From NCBI GenBank assembly GCA_024529925.1, contig JAFEUB010001039.1, forward strand, positions 124,001 through 188,000: a stretch of 64,000 nt of DNA, in the 5' to 3' direction. The notes under the pieces are model-generated. The model was not told the DNA's origin, did no database searches, and was given only the letters and a program-made list of their open reading frames with translations. Both the position numbers and the translations under genes were made by a program. Of this stretch, positions 1 through 12,872 are shown in pieces; positions within the stretch are counted from its first letter, which is position 1; each line of letters opens with the position of its first letter. The stretch comes from Ophthalmolycus amberensis (taxonomy: Eukaryota > Chordata > Actinopteri > Perciformes > Zoarcidae).

Positions 1-3000
1 CCACCAAGAAAGGACATGTGAGAATTCTGCCTGTTTAGAAAGAGAAAAAGCGAATGACCTTGGGGGCTGAAGTGGCTGGATAGAAAATAAACTGTTTGGA
101 ATTACTCTGCACATTGAGGAATAGAAAGCAGCTGCAAAAATCTGAACATACTCAGTTGATTTCTCTGTGATTTGGAAAAGCTTTCAGCAGGCACATCACA
201 CTAACCTCTAGGCCCAGAGAGCAGCAGCAAGAGTTGTAATGTTTTCAACATGTTTCACTTTTTAAAAGAGATAAATTGCTGCGCTAGAGGTTCAAGTTAG
301 ACTGAAACTAACTGTTTGCTTTGACTTACAGTGAAGAAGCCACTATAAAGAGCTGAAGCGCAACAGAGATAATTTGAGGTATGTGACAATGCATCAACAA
401 AGTTTAAGGGATTTGGGTCATGATAATGAAAGCTGCAGTTGGCGATGGGGTTTGAGCGCTCCAGTAAACGGCACACTGAAGACTACGTCTGCACCAAGTT
501 TCAGAAAATCTAATTTATGGGCACTTCGCAGCAGCTGGATTTGCACTTCCGACCAGGCGGATACCATTACCAAACACCACGGAGAAGGCTGACGGATATG
601 CAGGAGTTGGGACACTCTCGCTCTTGCGCCTCAAATAGTGTACCGGTATATATAGATGCACACCAACATGCACATGCTTACACAGCAGAAAAACTGCATA
701 CTAGACTAAAAGATCACACTAGCCGTCATTTTGTGCAACGCTACAGGAATAACGTGATGATTTGTATTTCCCCACTATTCTGATCTAGGTGCTCTTGTAT
801 TCACTTTCCCTACTCTATGCAACAATACTCTTAGGTCAGTGGGCTGTATACATGGGTGGCATTGAAAGGGAAATAGCACTGATTTCAAGAATTTAATAAA
901 TGTCATGGACTCAATGGGTATTTTGGAACTAAATAACCAAGCAACTCGCAAGGCCAGACAGCTAAAACATTAATCTGTAATACCACATAGATCCACAGTC
1001 TGGAGCTACTCCACCGAACATAAATTGGAGACGGGCTTTGAGGTTGGTAATGAACCAGAAAATACATCCTTTGGAACAAGAATTCATCGACCTTTCTGTC
1101 TTTTCCTGTTCCAGGGAGCTGAGATGTGAGATCACAGATTAGAAGCATACTGCTCTTTTTGTTTCCGTCCATGGGAGACGATATTAAATGTTACCCCCAA
1201 TACAGACTGAATTTGTCCCCGGTATATTGGAAAATCATTTTTGACATCTGAAATTCAGTGGTGTATCCCAGTAAGGATTTTCAGCTCTGCCATGGAAAGT
1301 CAAGTCAGCTGCGACCACGATTCGCTCCCCAAGAGCCACAATTCCCTGACTTGGCGAGGGAGCGTAATCTTGCAACAACCTAGAAGGAAAAAGAGCCAAA
1401 GCCTTGCACTTACACCAGCTCCTTCTCTGCCTGATAGTGTACACTATCTTTCTCAATCAGAAGCTTGGGCCCTCTCACTTTCTAAACTTAGAACAGTAGC
1501 CTTAGATTACAGAAAATGTTTGGTAATCAGATAGCACAGGCTGAGACAAGGCAGTTGACATTCCCAGCCTCAGATTTCAAATGTTTTTTTCAACAACTTA
1601 ATTTGAGTCCCTGTCAACACAACGGCAACAAAGCAACTGTTGAGATGAATCATCTTCAACAGATCGTCATTTTTGTGGACGCTCTTTGTCAGATAATTCG
1701 TTGGTGTCGCGTGGAAAACAAACCAGCTTCACCAGCCACGTTTGTCAAAGCTCATTTTGATGAATGCTGGGATAGTGGAAGTGACCACTGTCCCCTTGGT
1801 TTGGAAACCTGACAGTGAACTCTGAAAGGCCAGCCACCCCCCAGACAGCTTCCCCTCCAGCCTCTAGTCTCCATTATCCAGCCATAGCCTGGGGACCAAT
1901 CACCCCGGCTGCCCTCTCTGTCTCTCTTTTTCCCTTTCTCCTTCTCTTTCACTATCCGTCTCCATTACTCCCTCTCCCTTCCTCTTTCTCTCGTTTTCTC
2001 TCTCTCTCCAGGCTCTCTTTACCCGGTGCTTTCAAGAGCTCCCTGTGTCACCAGATTGATTAAAACAAACACTGACCCTATTTTGGTATCTAATCCAATT
2101 GTGCTCTTTTTCTTCTCACCGGCCCTGGAGCACGCAGAGTATTAGGTGTCCTGGGAGCCACAGGGCCCCCCTCTGTGACTGATCTTAGATTTCAAACACT
2201 CAGGAACATCACATATGGTGGGCAAAGAGTAAATAAAGTCTTATTAAACTCCCTCTTAGCACTCATGTGTAAACAGGATTTAGCATCATGATTATGAGAC
2301 TAATATTCCTGTGGTTGGAATGATGTTCAAAATGATGCTTGCATTTGTATGTGGGCCCTCCTTGCATGCCTGTATGCTAGTTGTTTGAGTAAAGAGTAAG
2401 GGGATGAAAGTCAACTCTGCTGGTGAGGGTGCTGACTGGGGGGTTATTGAGAGAAGGACTGCTGTTTATTGTTGTATTAACAAGAGCATGTTGGCCTCAC
2501 CAGGCTTTACCTTTGACCCCGAGGAAAGAGACTAAAGAGCAGCCACCTTTGTGTATCAAACAGGCAACTGTGCTTTTTGAAGTCTGTTTGTTTTGACAGA
2601 GTGTAACTTTCTTCTAAAGCCGCTATAAATCTTTGTTGCTTTACTTTTACGACTTTCAGCAAAGTTTTGTTTGCTTTGTGCAGTTTGTTTTGTTATTTTA
2701 TGAAGAATTAAGAATATATTTCCTGCACACCAGGGATGTGACTTCTATTGCTTGAATTAATTTCATGCTATCCATTGTTACAGCCAGAAATCTGGTTTGT
2801 TTTATCTGGCCTGCTAACTGCAGTGCTGGAATAGCAGTTGATATCAGATATCAGAGGGTATGCCCACTCAGAATTGTTTATTTACGTCAGTCGAATTGCT
2901 GTATAATGAAACACACAGTCCGACAGAGCATTAACTGAAGATTCACAATGAACTTCACAGGAAGCTGACATGTGTATTATGTGTATAGAGATGAAGACAT

Positions 3001-4416
3001 CCTGGTTTTGTCGAAAGACAACCAGTCCCCCCAGTGCAACGTGTAGCTTATTCATCACTATATCACCTCCTGAAGCACATTAATGATACCATCTAGTGGT
3101 GATTAACAGTTATTTCAACCGGAATTCAATGTCCTGCACTTGTATCCACTGTTTTTGATTATTGGACAGCTATTACATGTTACATACATAATGTTTGCCA
3201 CTGGTCTATGTCTTAAATATTCAGCTTTGAACATTTCACCAGTGGCGTAATGTGAGTAACCATTTAATCACGTGCTGTACTTAAGTGCACATTTGAGTTA
3301 GTTGTACTTTTACTTGAGTAAAGGCTCTGAATGCTCTCTCCAGTGTTTCACCTCTATATTCTGTAAATGTGTAGAACAAGGTCTTGCAATTAATAATTGT
3401 CCTGAAGCCTGAATATGGTTTTAGATATTGTGGCGACGGATAAAATGATTATTAAAATCATGCTACTCAAAATCATTTTCCTCTTAAAGTTGGCACATAT
3501 ATGGAGAGCAGGGTGTAACAACCTCATGCAGCCAGACAAACGGCCTGTCAAACAGGCACCTTCAGTGGAAACCAGCTTTGATTACGGCCAGAAACTCTTT
3601 TGCGGGCCTTGTGAATTATGGCCAATTAGCTTTACCCCTCTTATAATAATAATTTGTTTTCCCTACTGTCACGAGCGAGACCTTGGAGTTGCTATTACCT
3701 AAAACTTCAGTAGGCGACTACAGGTTAAAATATATGACGATAATCATTCCCACTAATGGCCGTGGAGCTCAGAGCAAAGGCCGTTTTTATAGAGCCCAGA
3801 ACTGTACATCAAACCCAGTGACTAGCCAGATCTTATGACCAGGTCATTTCACCCTTTACTCTGTTGTTTATGGTTTTAATGGCAGACTGTTGCCTTCATG
3901 GCTGCGATGGCTGATTTTAACTCAGGCAACATGCTGCTGACCCCAAAGTTAAGCATCTTTACAGCAAGAATGACACTCTTACTTAATCATTTGAACCATC
4001 CTGTGAAACCGACAGTTGTGAAAAGCATGTGAATATATAGCTAATGGCTCCTGCAGTGATGATCTTTGTCTTTAGCCTGCAGCTCTGCTACTGCTGTGTA
4101 TAAAAAGAGCACACTGCAAAAAGAGACATCGAGCTCTTGTCACCCTGCATAAAGATCGATAGTGAAACGGGGTGTGGCAAAAACAAGGGATTAAATGAGA
4201 GAGGTAGAAGGGGAGGCGAGGGGAGGATGAGACAGCGAGCAGCGATAATCGATGGCAGCCACAGAGCGATGGCAGAGATGAGGTCGTTTGTCTCCAGGGG
4301 AGGGAGAGAGAGAGAAAAAAGAGCAGGTTTACAGACAGAGCTGTCTGCTGGGAGCTGGCCAGACTCTGTATGAGAGCGTCTGAACAACAACAGAATTTAT
4401 CACAGTGACTGCTGGC
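1..4416. other. Gene-poor upstream DNA
   Basis: I find no supportable gene here. The short open frames lack splice context and do not resemble known proteins. A pyrimidine-rich CT tract lies at about 1905-2015, and one short dispersed repeat is listed separately. The minus-strand open frame at 4072-4569 is low-complexity, rich in Ser, Leu and Cys, and runs into the transposon end, so I do not call it. Regulatory elements of slc6a17 could be present but cannot be recognised without comparison to other species. Confidence 0.6.
3270..3326 (+). repeat. Dispersed fish repeat fragment (TACTT-rich)
   Basis: The stretch reads as alternating 'gtacttaagtgcac', 'gttgtacttttacttgagta' type words. This matches a very common percomorph interspersed repeat that carries TACTTTACTTGAGTA. 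Other fragments of the same family lie at about 22744-22905, 52850-52995 and 63345-63430 in this window. The family name is not recalled, and the boundaries are approximate. Confidence 0.5.
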
Positions 4417-4424
4417 CTTGCTAC
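4417..4424 (+). other. Left 8-bp target-site duplication of the hAT element
   Basis: CTTGCTAC immediately precedes the terminal inverted repeat. It is matched at 6108-6115 by CTTGCTGC, seven of eight bases. Eight-base duplications are the hallmark of hAT transposition, and one mismatch suggests an insertion that is not very recent. Confidence 0.75.
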
Positions 4425-4898
4425 TAGTGATGGCGAGATGAAGCCTCATGAGGCATCGAACCACTTCAGCCAATTGGTTCGAGAAAGGGTTCATTTCTCG
4501 AAGCTTCATGTGCACACGAAACCACCTACTGGCCAAGTGTATAATCACAGGCAGCTGTATCTGAACCACATCATGTGATGCATTGCATTGTTGTGTCTGT
4601 TATGGCTGTTGGGAATGACTATGAATTACAAAAATGTATGACCAAATAATTTCTGTACATAAATTATCACATATGTGCATAATAAAATATTTTTTGAATG
4701 TATTCTGTGTGTGTACATTTTCCCAAAATGGTAGTATCATATGATATGGCAGGTTGTGTAATAATGTTATTATGTCACTTTAGGAAAATGGCATGGGCTT
4801 AAGCAGGCAGAGGACAGTGAAAGTGCTTGTGGAACTAGGAGGAGGGGACTGAATATGCTTGTGTAACTTGGACAGTGATGTACAGGACAGGGGACATT

Positions 4899-5755
4899 TT
4901 ATTCATTTTTATTCAGAAATAACAGTTTCTCAACAGTTTTTGGTTTTAAACGATTCCTTTTTTTTTGACACAACCTCTCCGGCCTTTGAAAACACCCTTT
5001 CACAGGGTACAGAAGATGCTGGCGTGCACAAAAACGCAAACACAAATGCCCTGAATCCAACATCATCCACAATACTGAAGGGCTGTGTGTCCTTCACTAT
5101 CATGGAGACGAGGGCTTCATCCAGCTCTTGTTTTCTGGTGGCTGGTTAAAAGAGAATAAATACAGTGTCTGTTACCTGTCTTTATTTGCACAATAAACAA
5201 AAGTGAACAGGGAAAAATTGTGATGGTGCATTTGTAATATTGTAATGACTTACCATGGCTGGGTGAAGCTCCAGTTTCCTCCTTTCTGTTTGCTGCTGCC
5301 TTTAATTGAACCACGTTCAATTAATATATTAATCAATTTCCTGCATTTCTGCATTTTACTACTGCATTTTATTTCTTACACTGTTTTTTAATTGTTTTTG
5401 AAATCTCCTTTTCTTTTGCCTTGTGTTTTGATGCTTTTAATGGTTTTATGTGAAGCACTTTGAATTACCTTGTTGTTGAAATGTGCTATACAAATAAACT
5501 TGCCTTGCCTTGCCTTATTCTTATGCAAGGCACGGTAATGCCTTAGCATGGATGAGGTGTTGTTATTGTACCCCAACTCCTTGGAGCACAATAAACACCT
5601 CACCTTTGAATAAAATAAGAAACTGTGAAAAATACAGTTCTTGATAAGCAAACCTAATGTGTCTGAAATAGAGTTAGATTTAGCTTACCTTATTAGGAGT
5701 TATCAAATCAAAGTGTTCCCACACGGGAAATCCTCCTCTTCCTAGCTGGCTCCAT
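4899..5755 (-). pseudogene. Relic of hAT (ZBED-like) transposase with central deletion
   Basis: There are four exon-like pieces, read on the minus strand. Piece 1 (5755-5689) starts at an ATG, encodes an N-terminus ending in WEHFDLITPNK and meets a GTAAGC donor, but a one-base frameshift splits it. Piece 2 begins at 5603 after an AG acceptor and encodes a BED finger: Cys-x2-Cys (CLLC) then His-x4-His (HYRALH), at 5597-5523. Piece 3 (about 5302-5252) ends in SPSHG at a GTAAGT donor. Piece 4 (about 5147-4899) encodes ELDEALVSMIV, QPFSIVDDVGF, then VPCERVFSKAGEVVSKKRNR and a stop at 4901-4899. The last two motifs normally lie hundreds of residues apart, on either side of the RNase H-like core. 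Here they are joined in frame, so the catalytic core has been deleted. An active transposase is excluded. Confidence 0.8.
5395..5516 (+). repeat. LINE-like 3' tail with TTGCC tandem end
   Basis: The stretch contains 'gtgaagcactttgaa', 'gtgctatacaaataaa' and a terminal (cttgc) repeat. This is the stereotyped tail of a very abundant fish retroelement. It lies inside the hAT element, directly after the BED exon on the minus strand. It probably inserted into the transposon and interrupts the transposase exon or the intron that follows it. The family name is not certain. Confidence 0.6.
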
Positions 5756-6107
5756 CTTATCACCTGTCCTTCTCTCCTCACTCTCCTAACTCTCCAAACT
5801 ATCTCTCTCTCTCTAAACTCTCCAAACTATATAAACGCTATCCAAACTCTCAACTGACCGCAACTCTCCACCAACAACCCACATTTTGAATGGAGCCTGA
5901 GGGGTTTACATTGCTGTCAAACCTCCCGGCAAAATCTGAACCACTTCCCGAAGAGTCACGTGGTACAGCCGGGCAGCGAGGCTTCGGACGTCATCATTTT
6001 TGGCTCCTCCCCTAAATGAAGCAAGCCTCGATACGCGCTTCGAGGAAACGCCCCCTCCATTACTCGACACACGCTTCGAAGCGTCGGCACATCTCGTAAC
6101 ATCACTA

Positions 6108-6115
6108 CTTGCTGC
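6108..6115 (+). other. Right 8-bp target-site duplication of the hAT element
   Basis: CTTGCTGC follows the right terminal repeat and pairs with CTTGCTAC at 4417-4424. Confidence 0.75.
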
Positions 6116-7190
6116 TAATGAAGACATGAATCTGAACAAGAGAGGGAATCAGGCTGGAGAGCAGGGCAGTTATATCAGCCCTGCTCTCAGCTGAAAACCC
6201 CAGACCATGGCGTCCAGTGACCAACCACCACATTTATTCAGTCTCACTGTACTTTATGTACATTTATCCATTCATGCTCATAATGCTCCCTGTCACCTTA
6301 TACGACTAACATCTGCTTTTAATGGCACAAACCACTGTATTCTCTTCTATTTCAGAAGAGCATGCTTTTTGTTTATTTATTGAGTTTTTCTGAATACACT
6401 ACCTTAGCTTTTCAGACTCACTCTTGAAGAAAAGCTTTTTTTTCTGGAGGTTCCGAGAGTAAACATAGGCCTGCAGAGTGCTGCCTGTCATCCCAGAATA
6501 ATTCACAACAGACCACGGAGCTAGGGGCTCTGCAAAGCTGGACAGTTTCTACTAAGCATCTTTTTTGTTGTAACTATGACTGTTTTTAGGGCTGATGCCT
6601 TTGATTTATCTTAGTTATTTCGTTATGTTGATGGATTTCATTTGTTTTTCTTTGTCCTCAATTGTAAAAGAGGCTCTTACTCCTCCATCTTGTGTCTTGC
6701 TGATGGCACGTAAAGGTTGATCGTGTGTCTTGGTTGCCACTCCTTGTTGCAGCCCAGATGGCAGTGAAGCCCTCCCTCCGCAGCAGAGGTCTCAGCAGCC
6801 TGCCTCAGCAGCCGGATGGAAGGAGGAAAGAAGATTACCACGCTAATCGTTCTGAGACTCGAGACTGATTGTGCAAACCTGTGGAAAAGCAATCAAAATG
6901 TGTTATTTACTGATCTTGTAGAACAGTCTACTAAACTAACTACTGTAAACACCACAGCATTACAAAGTAACCCCCTTTTTTTACATCAATGTGTGCAGTT
7001 TTTCTTTGAGCACTTCCTCTATTTTCATTTCACACTGCAGGTATCCAGATGAAACTAACTGTATTGAAATGATCTCTTATGCTGGTTGGTCTTTAGATTC
7101 ACATTATATGGTGCTGCTACGATTCTAACCAGTAGAGGGCGCAACGATATCACAGAGGCTCTTCCAGAATCCTAACTTTCATCATAATAT

Positions 7191-7290
7191 TACACTCAGT
7201 GGCCACATTATCAGGTACAATGCAATCCAAAACAACAGCTCATCCACCTTTACACAGATTATAATCAGTGTGTGAAATACCCGGTGGTAA
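7191..7290 (+). repeat. Relic of a dispersed fish DNA-transposon-like repeat
   Basis: The words 'cactcagtggccacattatcaggtac' (a 26-base span at about 7194-7219), 'caacagct' and 'cctttac...ttataat' match the start of a widespread teleost repeat that opens with CACTCAGTGGCCAC. It appears truncated after about 100 bases. The family is recalled only from general familiarity with fish genomes. Confidence 0.45.
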
Positions 7291-10200
7291 CCGGCTGGTC
7301 CCCTCCAGACAGACGTGAAGACAAGCACGTTTCCCGCAACCTGTTTCCGCTCTGGCTGGCTGTGTCATTTCCGGCGAAAAATCCTCTCTCGCACTCACTA
7401 TTCATATTTGTGAATTAATGTTTTTGCAGTTTGAAATATTTTAAATTACTGAGATTTTAGTGACAGTTGCAAAAAACTCTTAATATAACCATGTTTATTA
7501 TTGAGCTTGTCATTTTTCATGTTTAACTTACCCCCATTTACAGACAGATATATTAGAAACACATCTCAGTATGATGCAGTACAGTACACCACCACTAACT
7601 ATGGCCTCCTCAGTAATAAATACATAGTTGAATGACCACCTCTCACAGGGGGAGAGTGCATATATTGATGCACAGACAGCAATTATATATATTGTACACT
7701 GTAAGCAACAATTTGGAGATTTACATTTCTGTCATGTTTCTTAGAAACTGCATCTGTTTTGAATTAGTTTGCAATGTGACAAGTGGACTTCAGCAAAGAA
7801 CACTAACAAAACCAAAAACACACTGAGAGCTGGGAGTGTGAAACTGAGCAAACATACACACATGTTTAAATTTGCAACCAAAAGACTTGTTAAGAAGTGA
7901 TGCTTTCTTATTTAATAGACAATGTTTTTAACGCTCCTCTTCCAAATGCTGGCTAAAGAAAGATCAAATCTAATACTATACTTTTTGTGTAGAGTTTGAC
8001 ATCCCGGCTTTTCCTTACAGATACGTTTCAGCACTGAAGTCCTTACAGAGAGCTGGCTGGCTGATGTATTGGAGGCAGTGGAACAATGAATGACGCTGTG
8101 GCATGTTTGTGAGCAGTGGCCTTTAAATCTCATAGGTCCATGAGGTGTTCGCTCATGAATGAATAAGCCTCACTGCATACGTTCTCTGTACGCATGGAAG
8201 CTGGGTGAGATTCCATTGCAGTAAACATCCACTGCAGCACAGCTGTCAGCACAGCAGCGGTAGTCACATGAACAATTCTGATCTTCCCCAGGGAGTGCTG
8301 GTTTTTGACAAGAACGCGGCCGACAGGGTCACAGCAGCCAGGGTGCAAACATGTTGTTCACAGTCTTTTATGTCGTTACATAAAAGACTGGTGTATGCTC
8401 TGCATCTTTAGGCACTGTTTAGATTAGTCACCGAGAGGTGGCAGAGAAGCATCCACAGCCTGAGATGGACTTTTCACAGGTCGCTTACTGGCTCTGTGGG
8501 GTTTTGGTATATCATGTCACCGGGGTTGGAAACGCTCCTCTAGTCATGGCTCATATCACTGGACGACTGAGGTATGACAGGCTCTATATTTAGCCATATT
8601 GCATAATAAAGCAAAACACTTTTATCATAACTATAAATGATGTGAACATTTACCCACTGTTAGTGTTCAGTTTACAGGATTTAAATAAACCTGAGGAACA
8701 ACAACTCCCATTTATTTGTTTTTATCAGGGCAAACTGGCTCATGCCCATTAATACCAACAAGGCCCAATGAGTTTTCATTATGCATTAGATAAGGATGAA
8801 TGCACATTGATCTATGGACTAGCAGGAAGTCTTTACTGTAGTGTTTGTGCATTTGTTTTACTGGACAGCCTCAAACATCAGGGTCTGAACAGCCACCTGG
8901 TGAAGCACCAGGAGGAGCAGTGTACACACTATATCACCAAAACCTACAGGGGTAATGTTAACCTTCTCTGAGCCTTACTTTACACTATGACCTTTAAAGG
9001 TCACGTTAAAGCAGCTGGCGGAGGCTCTGCACAATAAAAACAAGAATTGCCGCATTTGTTTCATTTCACAATTCATTGGTTTTGGAAATGAACATTTAGA
9101 TTAGTTTCTGCCTTTTGAAAAGCAATCACACAATATGGCAGTTATATTATAATTTCTCCGAAACTTATCTAACCCACTCCTGAGTGAGTACACCTTGCTC
9201 TACGGTTGGAAGGCATTACGTTTTTACTGCAATAACCATGAACACGACAACACAAGTGATTCAGTTAATGGCAACTTTAGTTTTCCCACGAATAGCAAAA
9301 CAAACATTGTTTACCATCGCTAAGTTATCGCAACCGTGTCTAACAACAAACACGAAAGCATTAACTTAAACTCAAGTCAATCATTCAATTATTTATAACT
9401 TAACTTTATTTACCCCGTTTTGTTCAGCTGGGTTTCACTTGCAGGAGAGCTTAGTGAAGGAAAGTGAAAAAGCATTACATTATTTAGGCCTATCAAAAGA
9501 AGATCACTTAGAAATATCTACATGTGTGATCATTTGGTTAACAAGATAGTTCAGAAATATAGTGGTTTGTGGGAATTTCACTGTTTGTCTCAGTATCCAA
9601 GAGTCAAAAACTAATAAATGGTCTATTTTAATGTAGTCTATTGGTTGTAGTATGTCAAACACCAAAAGTAAACTATTTCTCCTTGATTGTTTTGTGTCTA
9701 CACACAGGCAGAAACATGGCATAATGGAGGAATTCATAAGTTATTTGCAGTGCAGTGTTTAATCTCCACGTGAAGAAAGCCTCATCCTGTGAATAATCAT
9801 TATTTAACTCAACCAATGTAAAACAATCTCTACATTTTGGATTGATATGAAAGGACAATATGATGAGGAGCTGTAAATGTCTGCTGACTTTTCAGATGTT
9901 TGAATGATGAAATGGCAGTGGCTGGATTTTATTGTTCTTTTTTTTGCTTCTGATGATAAACGGCCAACTGTCACTTCTCTGAGCTCATAAAACGCTAGGT
10001 AGTAAATTCACTCTCGTTGTGGAATGTAATGTATTTTCATCGAACAGGTTTACTGTCTATTCTTCTGGAAGGAGACCACACGTATTCCTACTCATGCAAC
10101 AGAATCACAGCCTCAAATGTAGATGCTATTGTTGTCTACATGGTTTATTGTGTCGAACCATCGCACCCACAATGCATCACCAGATTCATTTTGTGTTCGT

Positions 10201-12780
10201 TACACAACCATCTCTGCCATCGATTGTACCGCTGCACATTCATCACAGGTGTCAATACTCCTGTGGTCATGACTTTGGTGCGTGTTTCTTTATCTACGGG
10301 AAAAGATGTGAAGCTTTACCCGAGTGCTAATGAGCAGGATGGGCAATGAGATGGAAATAGGCAAAGGGCAGAGGAGGACTACTTAATGAGATAACTGTCC
10401 TGGAACATTATTGCTAACACCAGTGAACTGATTTTTCAGTGAACAAATATGAAAAACACATCAGTACATCAGCAGCATTTCTGTAAAGAGGACAGGCATT
10501 ATGGCAGTTTGCTCTGTTGGTGTTGCACCCGAGCCTGCAAAGTTACAGTTGTCTTCTCTTCCTCTTTATTCATGGACAGAACAGCAGCAGGTAGTCAGTC
10601 AGGGGAATAGCCAAAGCACCGCGCCCTCCTCATTTGTCCATCTCTTTCCAATGGCAGCACTCCCACACCCAGAAGGGAGGAGGCAAAGGTGTCAGTACAT
10701 CGGACTTGGGACTGCACCATTGATAGCAGGCAAAGGGGGGAGCAGAGAGAGGAAGTTGAATCGTGCTAGCTGAGGAGGCTCAGCTGCACAGAAACACCCC
10801 CCGAGACGCGGATCCGATTATGCCCGCCGGTGTTCATCAGCATGTTTAATTTGTGACCTGGCAGCCTGTCTCTCCTGAGGTTGGAGATAAGGGCTGGTGC
10901 TCCGCCGATTGTGAATGGGGTTCTCAAATATTATCAAATATAAACATCCTCACATTTGATTTCAAGCTGAAGAAAAACATCCCATTGAGTAATGTGGTGG
11001 GGAAACATGTTATCTCCCACCTGTTCCAAAGCCAGATTTCACATCCAGAATAAAATCAATATTTGATGGTGACTCTTGGATTGTATTCTTGCATATGGCT
11101 GCAATCAGTCTTGAGGTTCAGTCTGTCTTTTCTCTATTTACTGGGTCTTTAGCAGTCCGACTCCACAGAACTAAACTATAAATAAGGCTCAGTAAATCAC
11201 AGCAGTCTAACGGCTCATTGCCCCTCTATTCTGTGCTCTAAGGTGAAATATTATAACTGGATCCAAGGGCCTCACTGCAGCTTCTCCCTCAACTATTCTG
11301 TGTGAGACGAATAAAGCACCCAGCTCAAGGTCAATAGATGCAGCTGTGTTTAATGATGCACTGGGAGGAACATTTCTCCTGTGGCACCATTTATCAGATA
11401 TGCCCCCCCCCCCTCCATTGTGATTATTTATAGAGCTTTAGGGTGAGCAATACAGCAGAATTCTGGCTGTAACAGAAGGAGGCACGGCACATTGTGTCCC
11501 CTGTTGCATAATTTAAAGGTGTGATATGTGTTTACATGAGGCGAGTCACACAGAAGCGATGAACCAGAGGCTGCAAAACCAACCTCGTGATAAGTTGTGT
11601 GTTTTTTTTGGGGGGGAGGGGTTACTTCACTTCAGTGGCTCATTCACAGCCGTACTGCAGAATACCAGTAGGTGCAAGAGAGGAGGAGAAAGAAAAGAAA
11701 GGAAAATGCTCACAGGGCGAGTAACCCTCATATGATCGGTGGTTGCCATGGCAACTGATCCCAGCAGTCAGCCCTTGGAAAGTGAGTCACATGAGTGAAT
11801 TGAAGGAGACAGGAGGCCTAGTGTGTATACATGTTGTTGGCTGATGCAGTACTACTTGGTCATGTGTGTGTGTGTGTGTGTGTGTGTCTTGTGGGTGTCT
11901 TGTGATGAAAGCAGAGAATTGCTCAGTGTTAGAACGTACAGCAGGGTTAGGATGTCCTCTATGTATTTTCTAAGACGTTGTAGGTCACATGAGTGGACCA
12001 TGATGTGCAGTAACAACAGCAACCACCGGATACCTTCACTGTGATAATCTGACACTGACATATTCTAAATGCTATGACGATAGTCAGGAAGTTATCAGTG
12101 GAAAAACAAACTGTCACTCCTGCAGGATATCCTTCAGCGTCTAGCACATTGCATTTCTAAATACTATAATCCCCCAAACAGTATCTGTGTCTTTGTTTGA
12201 CTCATACCTTCTGACACTCAAAGCTTGTTCTGGTGACCGAGGGAGGATGGTGCCGCTGAAACACTTCTGTACAAACTGCACAACTATTTATCCTCGTCTC
12301 CCACATTGCCGAGGATTATACTCACAACTCCCTGGAACTTCTAATTGAAGGGTACCCAGTGTTCACAAAACCCTGAGTTGTCTTAAAAATGAACAATTAC
12401 ATGCATGAGAGCAACAACAAGAAAAAAAGTCATGCAACCTTCTCTGTTAATCTCTGTCTATTTAGTGAGAATAAAAAGCTTCCCATTAGGCCAGAAGAAA
12501 TAATATGGAGTGTGGAGCATTGGCAGACAGAGCCGAGGGCAAGATAAATTGATGGAGTCAGAGAGACAAATTACTGTGCCACAAATTATCTACACTTGAG
12601 AAACGTCCATTAGGAAGCACATGTCTTTACACACCTATTTCAGTCTACAACAACAGCTAATTATTGTCAGTTAGGTATTAACATCAAGCACTGCCTCTGT
12701 AATTGAAGTCAGGGTATAGCTTCCATCAATGTAAAGATGAACTGATAGGTCTGTATGTTTCTTAAACTACTTCTGCAGAT

Positions 12781-12872
12781 AGAAGAAGAAGAAGAAGAAG
12801 AAGAAGAAGAAGAAGAAGAAGAAGAAGAAGAAGAAGAAGAAGAAGAAGAAGAAGAAGAAGAAGAAGAAGAAG
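12781..12872 (+). repeat. (AGA/GAA)n trinucleotide microsatellite
   Basis: About 92 bases of uninterrupted AGA repeats, close to 31 units. The tract lies about 650 bases upstream of the candidate first exon of slc6a17. Confidence 0.95.

Larger units (their letters stand above)
4425..6107 (-). mobile_element. hAT-superfamily DNA transposon, internally deleted (1683 bp)
   Basis: The left end begins TAGTGATGGCGAGATG. The right end, read on the minus strand, begins TAGTGATGTTACGAGATG, so the termini are inverted repeats with a short indel. Both ends are flanked by an 8-bp target duplication (7/8 identical). The minus strand carries pieces of a hAT/ZBED-type transposase: a BED zinc-finger exon, an internal segment and the conserved C-terminal dimerisation segment. 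Most of the catalytic core is missing. Subterminal regions contain repeated GAAGC/GCTTC words, as hAT ends often do. At 1.7 kb it is too short for an autonomous element. A LINE-like tail sits inside it at about 5395-5516. Confidence 0.85.

Noticed and set aside
4072..4569. A 165-codon minus-strand open frame
   Set aside because: It crosses the end of the hAT element and its target duplication, so it cannot be an old host gene. The composition is low-complexity Ser/Leu/Cys.
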